Origin: Mantis religiosa
Taxonomy: Eukaryota > Arthropoda > Insecta > Mantodea > Mantidae
Assembly (NCBI GenBank): GCA_030765055.1
Contig: CM060953.1
Location: forward strand, 181,785,239 to 181,849,238
Direction: 5' to 3'
Length of the DNA stretch: 64,000 nt
Shown here: positions 24,497 to 35,592 of the stretch, piece by piece
Position numbering within the stretch: the stretch's first letter is position 1
How the letters are laid out: each line of letters begins with the position of its first letter
Notes under the pieces: generated by a model
Database searches by the model: none
The model's input: the letters and a program-made list of their open reading frames with translations, nothing else
What the model was told of the DNA's origin: nothing
Translations under genes and position numbers: made by a program

Positions 24497-24760
24497 TATG
24501 ACACATCACCACTAATTTTGTTATGAAAGTGTTTTCTTGGTTCAAGTTTCACGTGCTATAATACGTCCTAGTAAATTTAAAGTAAAGTTCTGCACTAAAC
24601 CTGAGGGGAAAAAATGTTACCATTAAAAACAAAGTCACGCCCTATTCACAATCATAATAATATGAGAACAGCTTTTCTAAACAAATATTACTTCACAAAA
24701 CTGTAACAACAAATTTACAAATATAGTTCCATACCTTTTACTCATCACGTATATAAATCC
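24497..24760 (+). repeat. Dispersed repeat, copy 1 (partner at 55805-56130)
   Basis: This shares with 55805-56130 the ordered blocks CACCACTAA, GTTTTCTTGGTT, ATACGTCCTA, AATAATATGA and ACTGTAACAA. In the partner the block directly follows a mariner/Tc1-superfamily transposase C-terminus, so it is probably the 3' non-coding part of that element. Confidence 0.6.
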
Positions 24761-24849
24761 TTAGTATAGTTTAATGATTTATTTGTTCTGGTGTATAACC
24801 TAATTGTTCTGTAAACAATTATACGATACATTCCAAATCCTTACACGTT

Positions 24850-25010
24850 TATAAGCTTCTTCGATCATAGAAGGCAATGGACCGCTCGTCTCTCGTTAAA
24901 ACGACTCGAGGATCTATGTGAGAATTTTGGTGGACAAAGCGAATTCTCCGATCTGCTCCGACTCATTCCACAAATTTCTCCATCATCACGTTTCCTTTCA
25001 TTTTATTTAG
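24850..25010 (-). pseudogene. Coding-like minus-strand fragment, unidentified
   Basis: The minus strand reads about 30 codons as RRIRFVHQNSHIDPRVVLT followed by RDERSIAFYDRRSL, with a stop on either side. The residue pattern is protein-like but I cannot assign a family. It lies just downstream of the dispersed repeat. Confidence 0.25.
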
Positions 25011-25353
25011 CTCACATTTGATATCACCTCATTTCCCATTCTCGCACCAAACTTTGTGTGTTTCCTAACATGCATTTGGTCTTGTAAGTCCTGGAGGTTA
25101 TAAGTCAACCATACGAGGAGGCTAAACAGAGAAAAAATAAGAAGGCAGTGGGCATCACATCCAATGGCCTTTTAGCCTGATGGATCTGATGGCAATCGAT
25201 GCAGAGTACCAGAGATCCATCACTAGTAAAAAAAGGCTGACGGATTCCAGCGGTGCTTTTAGAAAACTCTGATAGAAGTCTAAAGACATTGTCAGAATGC
25301 ATCGACGAGTTTAAAAATATGCAACATTTAAGGTTAGGTACTATTTTAGTTAA

Positions 25354-26464
25354 GGTGAGAAGGTACTGCACTTGGGGTTGAAATTCACTTTTTTGTTTTT
25401 ACATTTTATTATAATGTCATCCCTCTAGATTACAAATATATAGTTAAAAAGTTCATTGGAGTAATATTTTATACCTAATTTGCTAATTATATTAGTGGGT
25501 GTTAAGTTCTTGCCACGCCCCTTTTCGTAAGCTTCCAGAAAATCGATTATAACTTATGTAATACTGAACAGATAATTCTGAACTAAGCCTTGTTGTGTAA
25601 GGGATCTTTCAAGCTTTCTGCTGGTACCACTGTAACTCCAATGATGCTAGTTTTTCTTTTGTCTTTGGATGTGTATAAGAACAGTTATTTGTTCTGATTA
25701 ATATTTTGTACTAGTTATTGGTGAATATATGATATGGGTAGTCCAAAAACACTTCGAGAAAGTTTACAGGCAATGGTTTTACTAAGAATTGAACAGAAAA
25801 CTGAAAAATATAAATAGAATAGACAATGAAACCACATGTAATATTGAGGTTAGTAGGTCCAGGTCACACAATACATGTGCTAATAATGATAGTAGTCATA
25901 TACAGAAATTGATGAGCTGAGAGTCCTGAAAACAGATAAAATAGTTGAAGAACTGGCCAAGAAGGCAAGACAAATGAAGAGCAACTTGAAAAGAACAAGT
26001 GAGAATACAGAGTGTCAACACTATGCAGCAGGAATGTTCTGACTCATGTGAGAAGTCAGTAATCAGTATATAAATTTTAAAGCTGTTTTTCTCAGTTTCA
26101 CATTTTTTTTCAGGTTCCTGTACAGCTTTTTAAAAAACTAATCAACCAAAACATATTCAGTTTTGTGTGTATATTAAGCAGACTCATGAGAATAATAATA
26201 AGAAGGAATTTTTCTCTGACATTCATAATACTTGTTTAAAAAAGTAAAATTATCTGAAATTTCAGGCTTTCTGTTTTACAAAAACTAAAAAATTATAACA
26301 AATTATCAGTATAAAATTTTCAAATAATAATAGGTATTATTAAAGATAAAGGTTTTAAGAACATGGTTGAACATTTTCATGTACATATGTATAATAATTT
26401 CTTAGTAATGTGAACCCAAAAATCATGGAAATAGCATTGTGGAGTCAGGCAGTACCTTCTCACC
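25354..26464. mobile_element. TTAA-flanked element with perfect 16-bp inverted ends
   Basis: GGTGAGAAGGTACTGC at 25354-25369 is exactly inverted at 26449-26464, and TTAA lies directly outside both ends (25350-25353 and 26465-26468). TTAA target duplications are characteristic of the piggyBac and Kolobok superfamilies. The interior is mostly non-coding with one coding-like stretch near 25909-26041, so this is a ~1.1-kb defective or non-autonomous copy. The superfamily is unresolved. Confidence 0.75.
25909..26041 (+). pseudogene. C-terminal transposase-like relic within the TTAA element
   Basis: An open stretch reads LRVLKTDKIVEELAKKARQ then MKSNLKRTSENTECQHYAAG-MF and stops at 26039-26041. 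The charged helix followed by a short aromatic-glycine tail resembles the C-termini of some Mutator-like or Kolobok-type transposases. The following non-coding segment (about 26070-26100) resembles the one after the stop codon at 63458. The assignment is tentative. Confidence 0.3.
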
Positions 26465-26730
26465 TTAAGTCAACTGTTATATTTGGGAACAATACATAAC
26501 AGATGAGAAAATCACTTTGAATCCACAATTTACATTTTCTGGTTTTTTGTTTTTATCCACCAGTAGTGTTCTTATATTTTAAAAAAGAGCAAACACATAA
26601 CTGGCACACTTTACATAAAAATTAGTGATGGATTCTCGATACCTGCGATACCTCGATACTTAAGATACTTGCATTATCGAATCGAATGATACTCCCAAAA
26701 ATTCGTTCGGTACCTTTTCGATACCTCGGT

Positions 26731-26880
26731 GGTGATTCTTCTAAATATTTGTGTATTTCACCCGCAATTGTTTTCTCTGAAAGACTATTTAGCACAGCAG
26801 GACTCATATGTGACCGAGAAAGAAGTAGAATTGACCCCGAAGGAGTGAAAATGCTAGTATTTTTGAACAAAAGCTTATAA
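26731..26880 (+). pseudogene. hAT transposase C-terminal dimerisation domain (hATC)
   Basis: The open frame ends at 26880 and reads DSSKYLCISPAIVFSERLFS, then TAGLICDRERSRIDPEGVKM and LVFLNKSL. This is the classical hATC signature: YL-IPA, SERLFS-AG, a basic R-R-x-L/I stretch and a final LVFL-KNL. The catalytic RNase H-like core and BED zinc finger are missing upstream, so it is a relic of a ZBED-like hAT transposase. Confidence 0.9.
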
Positions 26881-27098
26881 AAGTGGAATGTTTTGTTTTC
26901 AGGTGTCTAGCGTAGAGCTTAAAATTAAGTATACTAATAGTTTTAAATGTTGTATCATTAAATATATACATCTAATTGATTTTATTAGTATTACACAGCT
27001 CTCCCAAATTCTATTTTGTAATGTAAATTTATATTGAGGAATTAATCCTTAAAGAATTAATCCCTTTAAATACATTACTCCGGTATATGGGTGATTTT

Positions 27099-27322
27099 AA
27101 TTAATTAGAGCCAACTGAAAAATTCAATGCCATGGCCGGGATTTGAACCACGGATCTCCTGGTTTCCGTCGGGTCGCTCTAACCCCTTGAGCTACCATGG
27201 CCAACGTGCCGTCCTGACATTAAATTCTCCAATTGACTCATTATATTAGCGTTCTCTTAAGTACTTACAATAGTAAGTCGCCACAAATGTTTATCTCGAA
27301 TGTGAGAACGCTCTAATTAATT
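27099..27322 (-). mobile_element. tRNA-derived MITE, family D, with perfect 13-bp ends
   Basis: AATTAATTAGAGC at 27099-27111 is exactly inverted at 27310-27322. The tRNA-like part lies on the minus strand (complement of GGTTCAAATCCCGG near 27135; GGTAGCTCAAGGGG near 27195). It ends with a GTACTTACAATAGTAAGTCG block and a 9-bp inner stem (GCGTTCTC/GAGAACGC). It is inserted inside the hAT element, so it is younger than that element. Confidence 0.75.
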
Positions 27323-27487
27323 CTATTTTGTATTAAAACTAGAAGTAGAAATGATGGTATCGGTATCGTGGAAAATATCGTGCAGCGGTATCGAGAAAAA
27401 CTGGTATCGGCCATCCTTAATAAAACTGAAAGAATATCTGAGAAAGAAGGGCATAATTCCATCACTTATAATTCTTTAAAAAAAGTT

Positions 27488-27808
27488 AACCACTGGGGTG
27501 ACAGCCCTAAGTGGGCCAAGGCCTACCAACCTGGCTACCGGTCTCACGCCCACTAACGCACGACAGAGGTGGGCGATCATCCAACCGATTCGGGGAGGAG
27601 ATGTGGTCAGCATCTCGGCATCCCCCAGCCGGAACGTTGGTTTTCGTGTCCAGGGCCGCTCTTCACTTTCCTCACGATTCTGACTGGGCACCGGTCCTAA
27701 ACCCGGGACTTAAAATTCGCAGCCCCGTAGGTGGGATCGAACCCGGGTCACTTTCCGTGACTTGGGACCAAGACATTTTGCCTTACCCTGCTACGCCACG
27801 GCGCAGGC
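27488..27808 (-). repeat. tRNA-derived SINE, family A
   Basis: Minus-strand copy with an intact B box (complement GGGATCGAACCC near 27736-27747) and A-box region near 27795 (GCGTAGCAGGG on the minus strand). The body blocks are shared with 3975-4320. It is the best-preserved copy of the family in the window. The frames over it on both strands are shadows. Confidence 0.8.
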
Positions 27809-28960
27809 CTTATAATTCTCTAGAAATGTTAAATTCAAAATAAGAAAACTGAACTTGACCTTAAGAACGTTAATATTTAAAAAAATATTAACACACATTT
27901 GCATAAATTAGAAATACCTAGAAAAAGTAATTTATCAAAATAATACTTAATGAAGTAATGAACCAGGTCGTATGGGCATTAGCAGGACTTCTCAATTAAC
28001 GAAGATATTTTGAAGATAACATCCTGTTAGTAATCGAGAGATGGCATATAGGCGGAAGATACTTCATTACCTTCAAATTTCTCCCTCTCCACTCATTTCT
28101 CTCAGTGATGCTGATTGGCTTACGAGTAATCCATCGCTAAATTCATTACCAAATTACTTAGGAAGCAACCTCTCGCAGATCTCAGTAAAAACAAGATCGC
28201 CCCATTTCCCTTTATGCAGCACATACATTACATCGTAATTTTATAATAGGCCTTCAAGGAATATTTGTAATTGTACATTAGCGTGAAAACAAACACACCT
28301 TATTGAAGTAATTAATAAATAAATAATAGCATTAAATTAAGAAAATAGTTTAGCTTAACCGTTAATTATGGTTAAATATCAGTTAGTTGTGATGTGTTTG
28401 TTTTCTACATTAACAGTACAACCTGTCTGAAGAATGAATCCATACGGTCAACAGTGGAAGCTTGCGTAAAAACAGAAATGCGGTATTACGTCACCATTCC
28501 CTGTACTGTTCGGCGATATAGCAGTTGAGTCTCTTACAGTGGATGTCCTTGAGTCAAATTATAATGCAAACACAGCTGCTCGAAGTCATAGGTTCACAAA
28601 GTAGAAAATTAATATTCAATATGTTACAGTTTTGTTCAGAAGAGAAATGCAAAGGTCTAATTAATAGGTTAAATAATTCCACAGCAGCGGCAGTGAACTA
28701 ATTGTACGTAATATTCTAAAAGAAGCTCAAAATTCAAAGTGTACGGGAGAAAAACTTTCAACGTCGCCCACATCCAAAAAGGTTCGAACACTATTGTGTT
28801 GTGCACAGAGCTTTTCTCGAGTTTTACGAACAGAGAAAGTCCTACAGTACGCAAACTCATGAATGCAGTTAAAGAAAAGATCCCATTTAAGGGTAGAAGG
28901 ACACATTCTGAAGAATACTTAAAGACATGGGATAGCAATTTATCAAGCACAAAAATATAC
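27809..28960. other. Unassigned sequence leading into the satellite
   Basis: No element was recognised. An 81-codon frame at 28739-28984 runs into the first satellite unit and has a lysine-rich segment, but no motif or splice evidence supports a gene. Confidence 0.4.
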
Positions 28961-30637
28961 TCCGTGTTACATACGATGTTCTGATGTTTTGATGGTCAGA
29001 CTGTACTGTACTACATTCCCGTCTTCTCTGATCTCTCTAAACCGAGCAGCAACCTCCCATAACAACTGTACTCATTCGTCAGACGGGTAATACAATATAC
29101 GTCGTGTTACATACGATGTTCTGATGTTTTGATGGTCAGACTGTACTGTACTATATTCCCGTCTTCTCTGATCTCTCTAAACCGAGCAGCGACCTCCCAT
29201 AATAACTGTACTCATTCGTCAGACAGGTAATACAATATACGTCGTGTTACGTACGATGTTCTGATGTTTTGATGGTCAGACTGTACTGTACTATATTCCC
29301 GTCTTCTCTGATCTCTCTAAACCGAGCAGCGACCTCCCATAATAACTGTACTCATTCGTCAGACAGGTAATACAATATACGTCGTGTTACGTACGATGTT
29401 CTGATGTTTTGATGGTCAAACTGTACTGTACTATATTCCCGTCTTCTCTGATCTCTCTAAACCGAGCAGCGACCTCCGGTAACAACTGTACTCATTCGTC
29501 AGACAGGTAATACAATATACTTTGTGTTATGTACGATGTTCTGATGTTTTGATGGTCAGACTGTACTGTACTATATTCCCGTCTTCTCTGATCTCTCTAA
29601 ACCAAGCAGCGACCTCCCATAACAACTGTACTTATTCGTCAGACAGGTAATACAATATACGTCATGTCACATACAATGTTCTGATGTTTTGATCGCCAGA
29701 CTGTACTGTACTATTTTCCTGTTTTCTCTGATCTCTCTAAACCGAGCAGTGACTTCCCATAACAACGGTACTCATTCGTCAGACAGGTAATACAATATAC
29801 GTCGTGTTACGTACGATGTTCTGATGTTTTGATCGCCAGACTGTACTGTACTATATTCCCGTCATCTCTGATCTCTCTAAACCGAGCAGCGACCTCCCAT
29901 AACAACTGTACTTATTCGTCAGACAGGTAGTACAATATACGTCATGTCACGTACGATGTTCTGATGTTTTGATCGCCAGACTGTACTGTACTATATTCCT
30001 GTTTTCTCTGATCTCTCTAAACCGAGCAGTGACTTCCCATAACAACTGTACTCATTCGTCAGACAGGTAATACAATATACGTCGTGTTACGTACGATGTT
30101 CTGATGTTTTGATCGCCAGACTGTACTGTACTATATTCCCGTCTTCTCTGATCTCTCTAAACCGAGCAGCGACCTCCCATAACAACTGTACTTATTCGTC
30201 AGACAGGTAATACAATATACGTCATGTCACGTACGATGTTCTGATGTTTTGATCGCCAGACTGTACTGTACTATATTCCTGTTTTCTCTGATCTCTCTAA
30301 ACCGAGCAGTGACTTCCCATAACAGCTGTACTCATTCGTCAGATAGGTAATACAATATACGTCGTGTTACGTACGATGTTCTGATGTTTTGACAGTCAGA
30401 CTGTACTGTACTATATTCCCGTCTTCTCTATCTCTCTAAACCGAGCAGCGACCTCCCATAACAACTGTACTCATTCGTCAGACAGGTAATACAATATACG
30501 TCGTGTTACGTACGATGTTCTGATGTTTTGACAGTCAGACTGTACTGTACTGTACTATATTCCCATCTTCTCTGTTCTCTCTAAACCGAGCAGCGACCTC
30601 CCATAACAACTGTACTCATTCGTCAGACAGGTAATAC
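28961..30637. repeat. 140-bp satellite array, 12 units
   Basis: Units begin at 28961 and then every 140 bp to 30361, with the twelfth near 30500. Each holds ATGTTCTGATGTTTTGA, CTGTACTGTACTA, CTCTAAACCGAGCAG and CATTCGTCAGACAGG. Units 5-10 alternate between two variants: odd units carry ACTTATTCGTC, and even units carry GTCATGTCAC with CCTGTTTTCTC and GAGCAGTGACTTCCC. This gives a 280-bp dimeric higher-order repeat. Unit 11 has a 1-bp deletion and unit 12 a 5-bp insertion in the TGTAC tract. It is non-coding. Confidence 0.95.
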
Positions 30638-31785
30638 TTCCAAATGTGTATTCATATACAGTATTTTCAGTAGCCCTTTTAATAATTTCACCTAAATGTT
30701 GTTTCTATTTTCAGCATAATTAATGATAGATGCAGTATTGCAGAGGAAAATTGCAGTAGTGCTAGTTAAATTACTATTTCAGTTTGCTTTAGCCATCCTG
30801 TACTAACTTATTCAATTAGTGCCGACTGCATGTTACTGAAACAAGTAAACCGTTGGAAATAAACAAAAGTTTGTTATAGAAACAACGTAGATATCTTTAA
30901 AACACAGAGTTTATGTCGAATATTCTTTTGTTTGTTGCGGAATTATACATTTCCGAGATATTTCGTGTTATTTGTTTGAATTCTCCAGTACCTATCCGTT
31001 CCTGAAATACGAATGTTATTATACGTTAGCTGTTACATTGAGATGGTTAGTCCTATCTAAACGAGAAGCAATTGCAGTGCTGTAGAACATGGAAGTTACA
31101 GACTCAACTCTCAAGAGGGAAGTTCCACGTCCTCTCATATCTCCAGAAGCAGCAGCAAAAGGATCCCATGTATTTCAAGGCATTAATTGCCCCTAAGGGT
31201 AATACACTCTAGCTTGGGGCACCATTTATCATTTTCCTCTAGCTTCGGAGTTGCGTCGAGGTCCTTTATTGGTATTCCGATTAAAAACTGCAACGACAAA
31301 ACCTGACAGCTCTTTTGCCCTCCCCCCCACACGGCGTCTGTACCCACTATCATTTAGTTTCAACAAATTATCTTAAGAACTTTATATGTTAATTGAGATA
31401 CATTTTTGAAGCATAGTTTCAGAAAACATTTCGTTGAAGGTACGCAAGGGTTAGAAAAAACTGAATTGATCGTCAGATGTTTAAAAGTGAGCCTCTATAT
31501 GCTGTTCTTGACATTATTGGAAACAAGTGAACGTGGCAGCGCTTAAAAATGACAAAATATTGTCAAATTCAGAATAATAAGGTCGGAAGTTCAGAAATGT
31601 CTGACGTCACAGAGAAGCTATTTGAAATAAATTGTGGGTTTTAAATATATCAATACTTTTGTATACTAAATTTTTGTTTTTATTTTATAGTTTAGCAGTT
31701 ATAAAAATTGTATGAAAAGTTCTTCTGAATAAGGGTTCATAGACTTTTCAGAAAAAATCGACAGTTCCAAGTTTAACTAGAAAAA
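30638..31785. other. Unassigned sequence downstream of the satellite
   Basis: No frames, terminal repeats or tRNA-like heads were found. The end borders a poly-A run that belongs to the next repeat. Confidence 0.4.
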
Positions 31786-32440
31786 AAAAAAAAATAATCA
31801 AAGAATTAAAATTATTTATTGGGATTGCGATTTCATTACGGAGGGGATTCAGTACGTAGGCCACCATGCTGGGTCCATTGTTCCTATGACCCCAAGTGGG
31901 GCACCCCCGGGAGGAAGGATGAGGCGAAGAAGACAGTGGGCGGCCGACCCAAGGAGCCACGACAGTCCAGAGGGCAGGGTCCCCACAGTTTACTTGTATA
32001 GATACTTCCCCAGACAGGCCAGGACAACGGACACGCTCCCCTACTGTGGGACGGCAACGACCGCAGCAGCCGAGCCCCAAAGATCCCTGGCTGGTGGTCC
32101 CGAAATGATCCCAGCAGAGTAGCGGAGACCGGCAACCGACCTACCGGAGGAGGAAGTAGTTTACCTCAAAGCATATCATCCTGCCATGCACCGCCGAGAC
32201 GCCCGCCGACACTTCTACCCTGAAAGAGACCACCAGATGAGAGATGATATGAAATGATAATGGAGATGAAATGGAGGCACAGGAAATTCGGGGAATGTAA
32301 TTAACCTACACAGCATTCGCTTAGGGACCCAGGAAAACCCCCGAAAAATCAATGGTTCAGGTAGATCGGCCATGGGAATCAAACCCGGACCTCCCGAATG
32401 CGGGCCACAGACGAAACCGCCTGAGCCATCCCGCTCGATA
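31786..32440 (-). repeat. Long GC-rich tRNA-headed SINE-like repeat
   Basis: On the minus strand the tRNA-like head starts near 32440 with GGATGGCTCAGGCGG (A-box region) and GGTTTGATTCCCATGG (B-box region near 32370-32385). A ~570-bp GC-rich body follows and the repeat ends in AATAAATAATT and a T-rich run at about 31780-31797. The head and the first ~200 bp resemble family B. The frames of up to 132 codons on both strands are likely by-products of its base composition. It may be two repeats joined. Confidence 0.6.
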
Positions 32441-32599
32441 AAATGATTTATTAATAATGTATATACAAATTTTAAAACAACTTCTAATATATTGTTGCGT
32501 GTATAGGTTGAGCAAGATTTGGAAATTTCTGTAATTATTATTTTGTAACATTTATTTTCGATGCCTTGAGTCTGGGCACAGCTGTGTGTAAAATCTGCT

Positions 32600-33290
32600 G
32601 ACTGGCAAAACATGTACTTTGGACTGGTGAATCATACATCCTGCTGACTTAGGGAAATAATTCACAGGTGGCCTGTAACAGGCCTCAACTTGTTCTCCAT
32701 GTTTTAAACAATGAATCACACATCCTGCTGATCAAGGGAGATAAAGCTTAGTTGGTCAGTAACAAGTTTAAACATGTTCTTAATGATGTAAATAATGATT
32801 GCACAATATGGTGCAAATTAACAGTTAGCCTGGGAATCGCTGAGTTGACTTTTTGGTAGGACCCCTATTTAAGCTTGGTTGAGTTAGCCCCCGAGAGGAG
32901 AGACTTCACAGAGATTTGAGAGGGGACTTGCTGATGGTCTCTGTAAGAATCATCAAGATTTTATTTCAAAGTGCTACCACGAGTAGATCGCCAGCAGGGC
33001 GTACCAGACCGTACACCTTTTGGCAGTCACACAAGGTTCAAGCCATACAAACAACACATCGCCAAAGGTAAAGTTGCATTATGTTATTATGTATTTGAAT
33101 GTTACCAAAGCAGCCCTGATCTCTTCCAGATCCAGGGAGTGCCCTGTAGAAATACTAGGCATCTTTGAAATATAGTTATTCAGTTCAGTTTGACTTAGAT
33201 GTTTCTTTCGCTCTACCCTTTCAGTAGCTACACCCCCAGTTGCAGATTAGGTTTGTAAGTCTTTCACCCCCCTTACAATCCTGGTCCACA
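32600..33290 (+). repeat. Possible solo LTR or promoter-like segment with internal tandem repeat
   Basis: An ~84-bp unit is repeated twice (TGAATCATACATCCTGCTGA at 32628, TGAATCACACATCCTGCTGA at 32712). It is followed by a TATTTAAG box near 32868, a GC-rich GAGAGGAGAGAC leader and a pyrimidine-rich end near 33250-33275. This layout resembles a retrotransposon LTR, but neither a matching second LTR nor a convincing target duplication is seen. Confidence 0.3.
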
Positions 33291-34181
33291 ACAATATGCA
33301 ATTTTTATGTCTTCAAGTTTTAACCCTTAAGGATACCCATGACTGACAATCTGAAATCCTGAATTAATAACGCTAGATTTTTAAATTTTATACCACAAAT
33401 GTAACTTAGTGCAAATATGACACAGCGTAAATTTTATCAATTTCACTTTGATAGTTTGGAAAATATGGTCAAATTTATTTATTTTTGGTTACATCACTTA
33501 AAAAGTCCCTTGTGACAAAGTAACTTAAATTTTGGTCTAATATTTTACTAACAGGTTCCCAAAACATCCATTTTTTGAATCTGTCCTAGGTTTCTCTGTG
33601 TCTCAGTAAATTTAGGCTGCAGAAATTTTGAAGCTCTGAGTATGCATTTTTTCACAAAATTTGAAATTTTTGTGTTTTGAAGTAAAGAAAGTGTGATTAA
33701 ATATATCTCACAATAAAACCCAGGGAAATTGTTATTCACTTTGTCTCTATGAACATGTGTAGCAATTTTCATTAGTCTAACACTAAAAATGCGACTTAAG
33801 GAGCATCTTAAATGATGAAAAATTCTGAAATTTACAATAACGAGAAAACAAGAATAAAGAATTAGAGTTCATATCTAATACTAGTATTCACGTAACTTTC
33901 AAAATAGATTAGAGCATTTAAAAATGTATTTTGGATGCTATCTAAGCATTCTTTGGATTCAGGAAGGCTTACACTATTTTATAAACTAAAAAGAGGAAAA
34001 GGTGATTTTTTGAAATTGTTCATGAAATTTCAGTCACACATATCCTTAACTGGGGAAGAAATGTAATTTCGCTAGATGTAATCTTGATTGTGTGTCATAT
34101 TTAGTGCGGTCTTACACATGGATACTTGGAAATTAATTGTTCTTTCACACTGGCCGTGTGTAGGACGCACTTTGAAAGGGT
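33291..34181. other. Unassigned AT-rich sequence
   Basis: No supported gene or repeat. Confidence 0.4.
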
Positions 34182-34580
34182 AGAGTCAGACTGAATAATT
34201 CAATGTCATAGTCGGGATTTGAACCACGGATCTTCTGGTTGCCGTCCAGCCGCTCTAAACCATTGAGCTACTATGGCCAAGGTGTCAATATGACATTAAA
34301 TTCTCCAACTAAATTCTCCATTAATTGACCTTATAGTGGTTAACTCTAAAACCCGGGCCTTAAAGTACTTACATGTTGTAAGTTGCCATTAAGGTAGTTG
34401 TCTCATGTGTTTATGAGAACTCCTAAGTGGTTTATCGGGAAAAACACGAGTCAGTTGGAGAATTTAATGTCACATCGACACGTTGGCTATAGTAGCTCAA
34501 GGGTTAGAGCGGCTGAACGGCAACCACAAGATCCCTGGTTGAAATCCCGGTTATGGCATTGAATTTTTCACTGTGACTCT
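34182..34580. mobile_element. Fold-back element with two facing tRNA-derived arms, family D
   Basis: The arms at about 34182-34318 and 34446-34580 are inverted copies (~134 bp). Each contains the tRNA-like core with CGGGATTTGAACCACGGATC on the left and its diverged complement on the right. The ~125-bp centre shares the GTACTTACA...GTAAGT block with the single-arm copy at 27099-27322. So family D exists both as single units and as a hairpin dimer. It is non-coding and mobilised by an unknown factor. Confidence 0.8.
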
Positions 34581-35396
34581 ACGTTTCCATATGGATACTT
34601 GTAATCTTGTTTCCAATAAGATGGCTAGAAACATTATTAACTTGCCTTTTTATAAAACCGCTCACCATTTACGCCGTACTTTATTCTTAATAAATCAGAT
34701 TAAACTCTAAAACTAACAAAACTGTATAGCATAGCTGAATAAAATACCAGGATCTTCATTTGGTGCCAGAGCAGATTGCATCGTTTGCATGAATGGCTTA
34801 TAAAGAATGAAATTGCGGATAGACTTTCAAATGAAGCACAGTTTCATTCGCACTGTAACGTCGGGGTAGTTGGCGCACAAAGAGTTAATGAATAGCTTCC
34901 GCTTGCATACTAACGCTAAAAGAATGGGTCTCATTTCATGAGAAACTACATAATTACCACATATTCTTCACAGAAAATTACCTCATTCCCTTCGGTATAA
35001 ACGGAATTTTCTTGTATCATATGCGCTGCATTTCAACTGAAGTTAAGGTGCCTGCATTTCAGAAGAAAACTGCCAACTACTAACCATATAGCGGGTGAAT
35101 CAGCTGCATCTACATTTTGTATCAACTTAGGCAACCTGCAACTACTTCGTGTTGTAGTTCATCTGTTTATTAAAATGTGCTATACACAAGGCGTCAACTA
35201 CTGGCCAAACCGTCAACTAATTAGTTAAAGCAGACACGAAACAGCACACAAATTCTAGTTAAACCTACGAAGGGGCATATGTAAGTGAAGATTAGGCTGC
35301 ATAAGAAGTATTTTTTGGCAGAAAACGGCTAGCTTTCACAAATAGGTATAATCTGGAAGTTGCAAAAATATAAATGTACATGTTGTTCTTTTACAG
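34581..35396. other. Unassigned sequence
   Basis: No frame or repeat was recognised. The expected left inverted terminus of the following mariner is not visible here, so that element appears truncated or its end has decayed. Confidence 0.4.
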
Positions 35397-35424
35397 TGAG
35401 TGCCAGAAGTGACTGAGGTGTAGG

Positions 35425-35592
35425 ATGGAGAAAATTGAGGCTCGTAGTGTGATCAAGTTCCTGCATTTAAAGGGCAAAACTGTCCGGGAAATCCATGATG
35501 AGATGACGGCTGTTTATGGAAATGATTGCCCATCGTATGACACTATTGTGAGATGGAAAAGGAATTTTCAAACTGGTTACATGTCCCTGACA
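35425..35592 (+). pseudogene. Mariner transposase, N-terminal 56 codons
   Basis: From the ATG at 35425 the frame reads MEKIEARSVIKFLHLKGKTV, then REIHDEMTAVYGNDCPSYDT and IVRWKRNFQTGYMSLT. This is the first helix-turn-helix of mariner transposases (R-x-V-I-K-F-L-x-L-K-G, W...F-K-x-G). The frame is cut by the LINE insertion and resumes at 36861 with DEPRVGRPSMTDD. Confidence 0.85.

Larger units (their letters stand above)
26623..27419 (+). mobile_element. Internally deleted hAT transposon
   Basis: The ends TAGTGATGG (26623-26631) and CCATCCTTA (27411-27419) are inverted with two mismatches, and GATACC/GGTATCG subterminal repeats lie inside both. The flanking octamers ATAAAAAT (26615-26622) and ATAAAACT (27420-27427) match at 7 of 8 positions, as expected for the 8-bp hAT target duplication. 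Only the C-terminal dimerisation region of the transposase remains, and a family D MITE is nested at 27099-27322. Confidence 0.8.

Noticed and set aside
28739..28984. 81-codon frame running into the satellite
   Set aside because: Its end lies inside the first repeat unit and no motif or regulatory signal supports it.
28961..30637. Regular repeats reminiscent of a CRISPR array
   Set aside because: The unit is 140 bp and contiguous without unique spacers, and the context is eukaryotic; it is a satellite.
31748..32135. Overlapping 60- to 110-codon frames on both strands
   Set aside because: They lie in a GC-rich SINE-like repeat, overlap one another in several frames and show no motifs.
13617..34580. 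tRNA genes suggested by A- and B-box motifs (for example 27128-27203 and 34203-34275)
   Set aside because: The units recur with the same non-tRNA flanks and inverted ends, and acceptor stems do not pair; they are tRNA-derived repeats.
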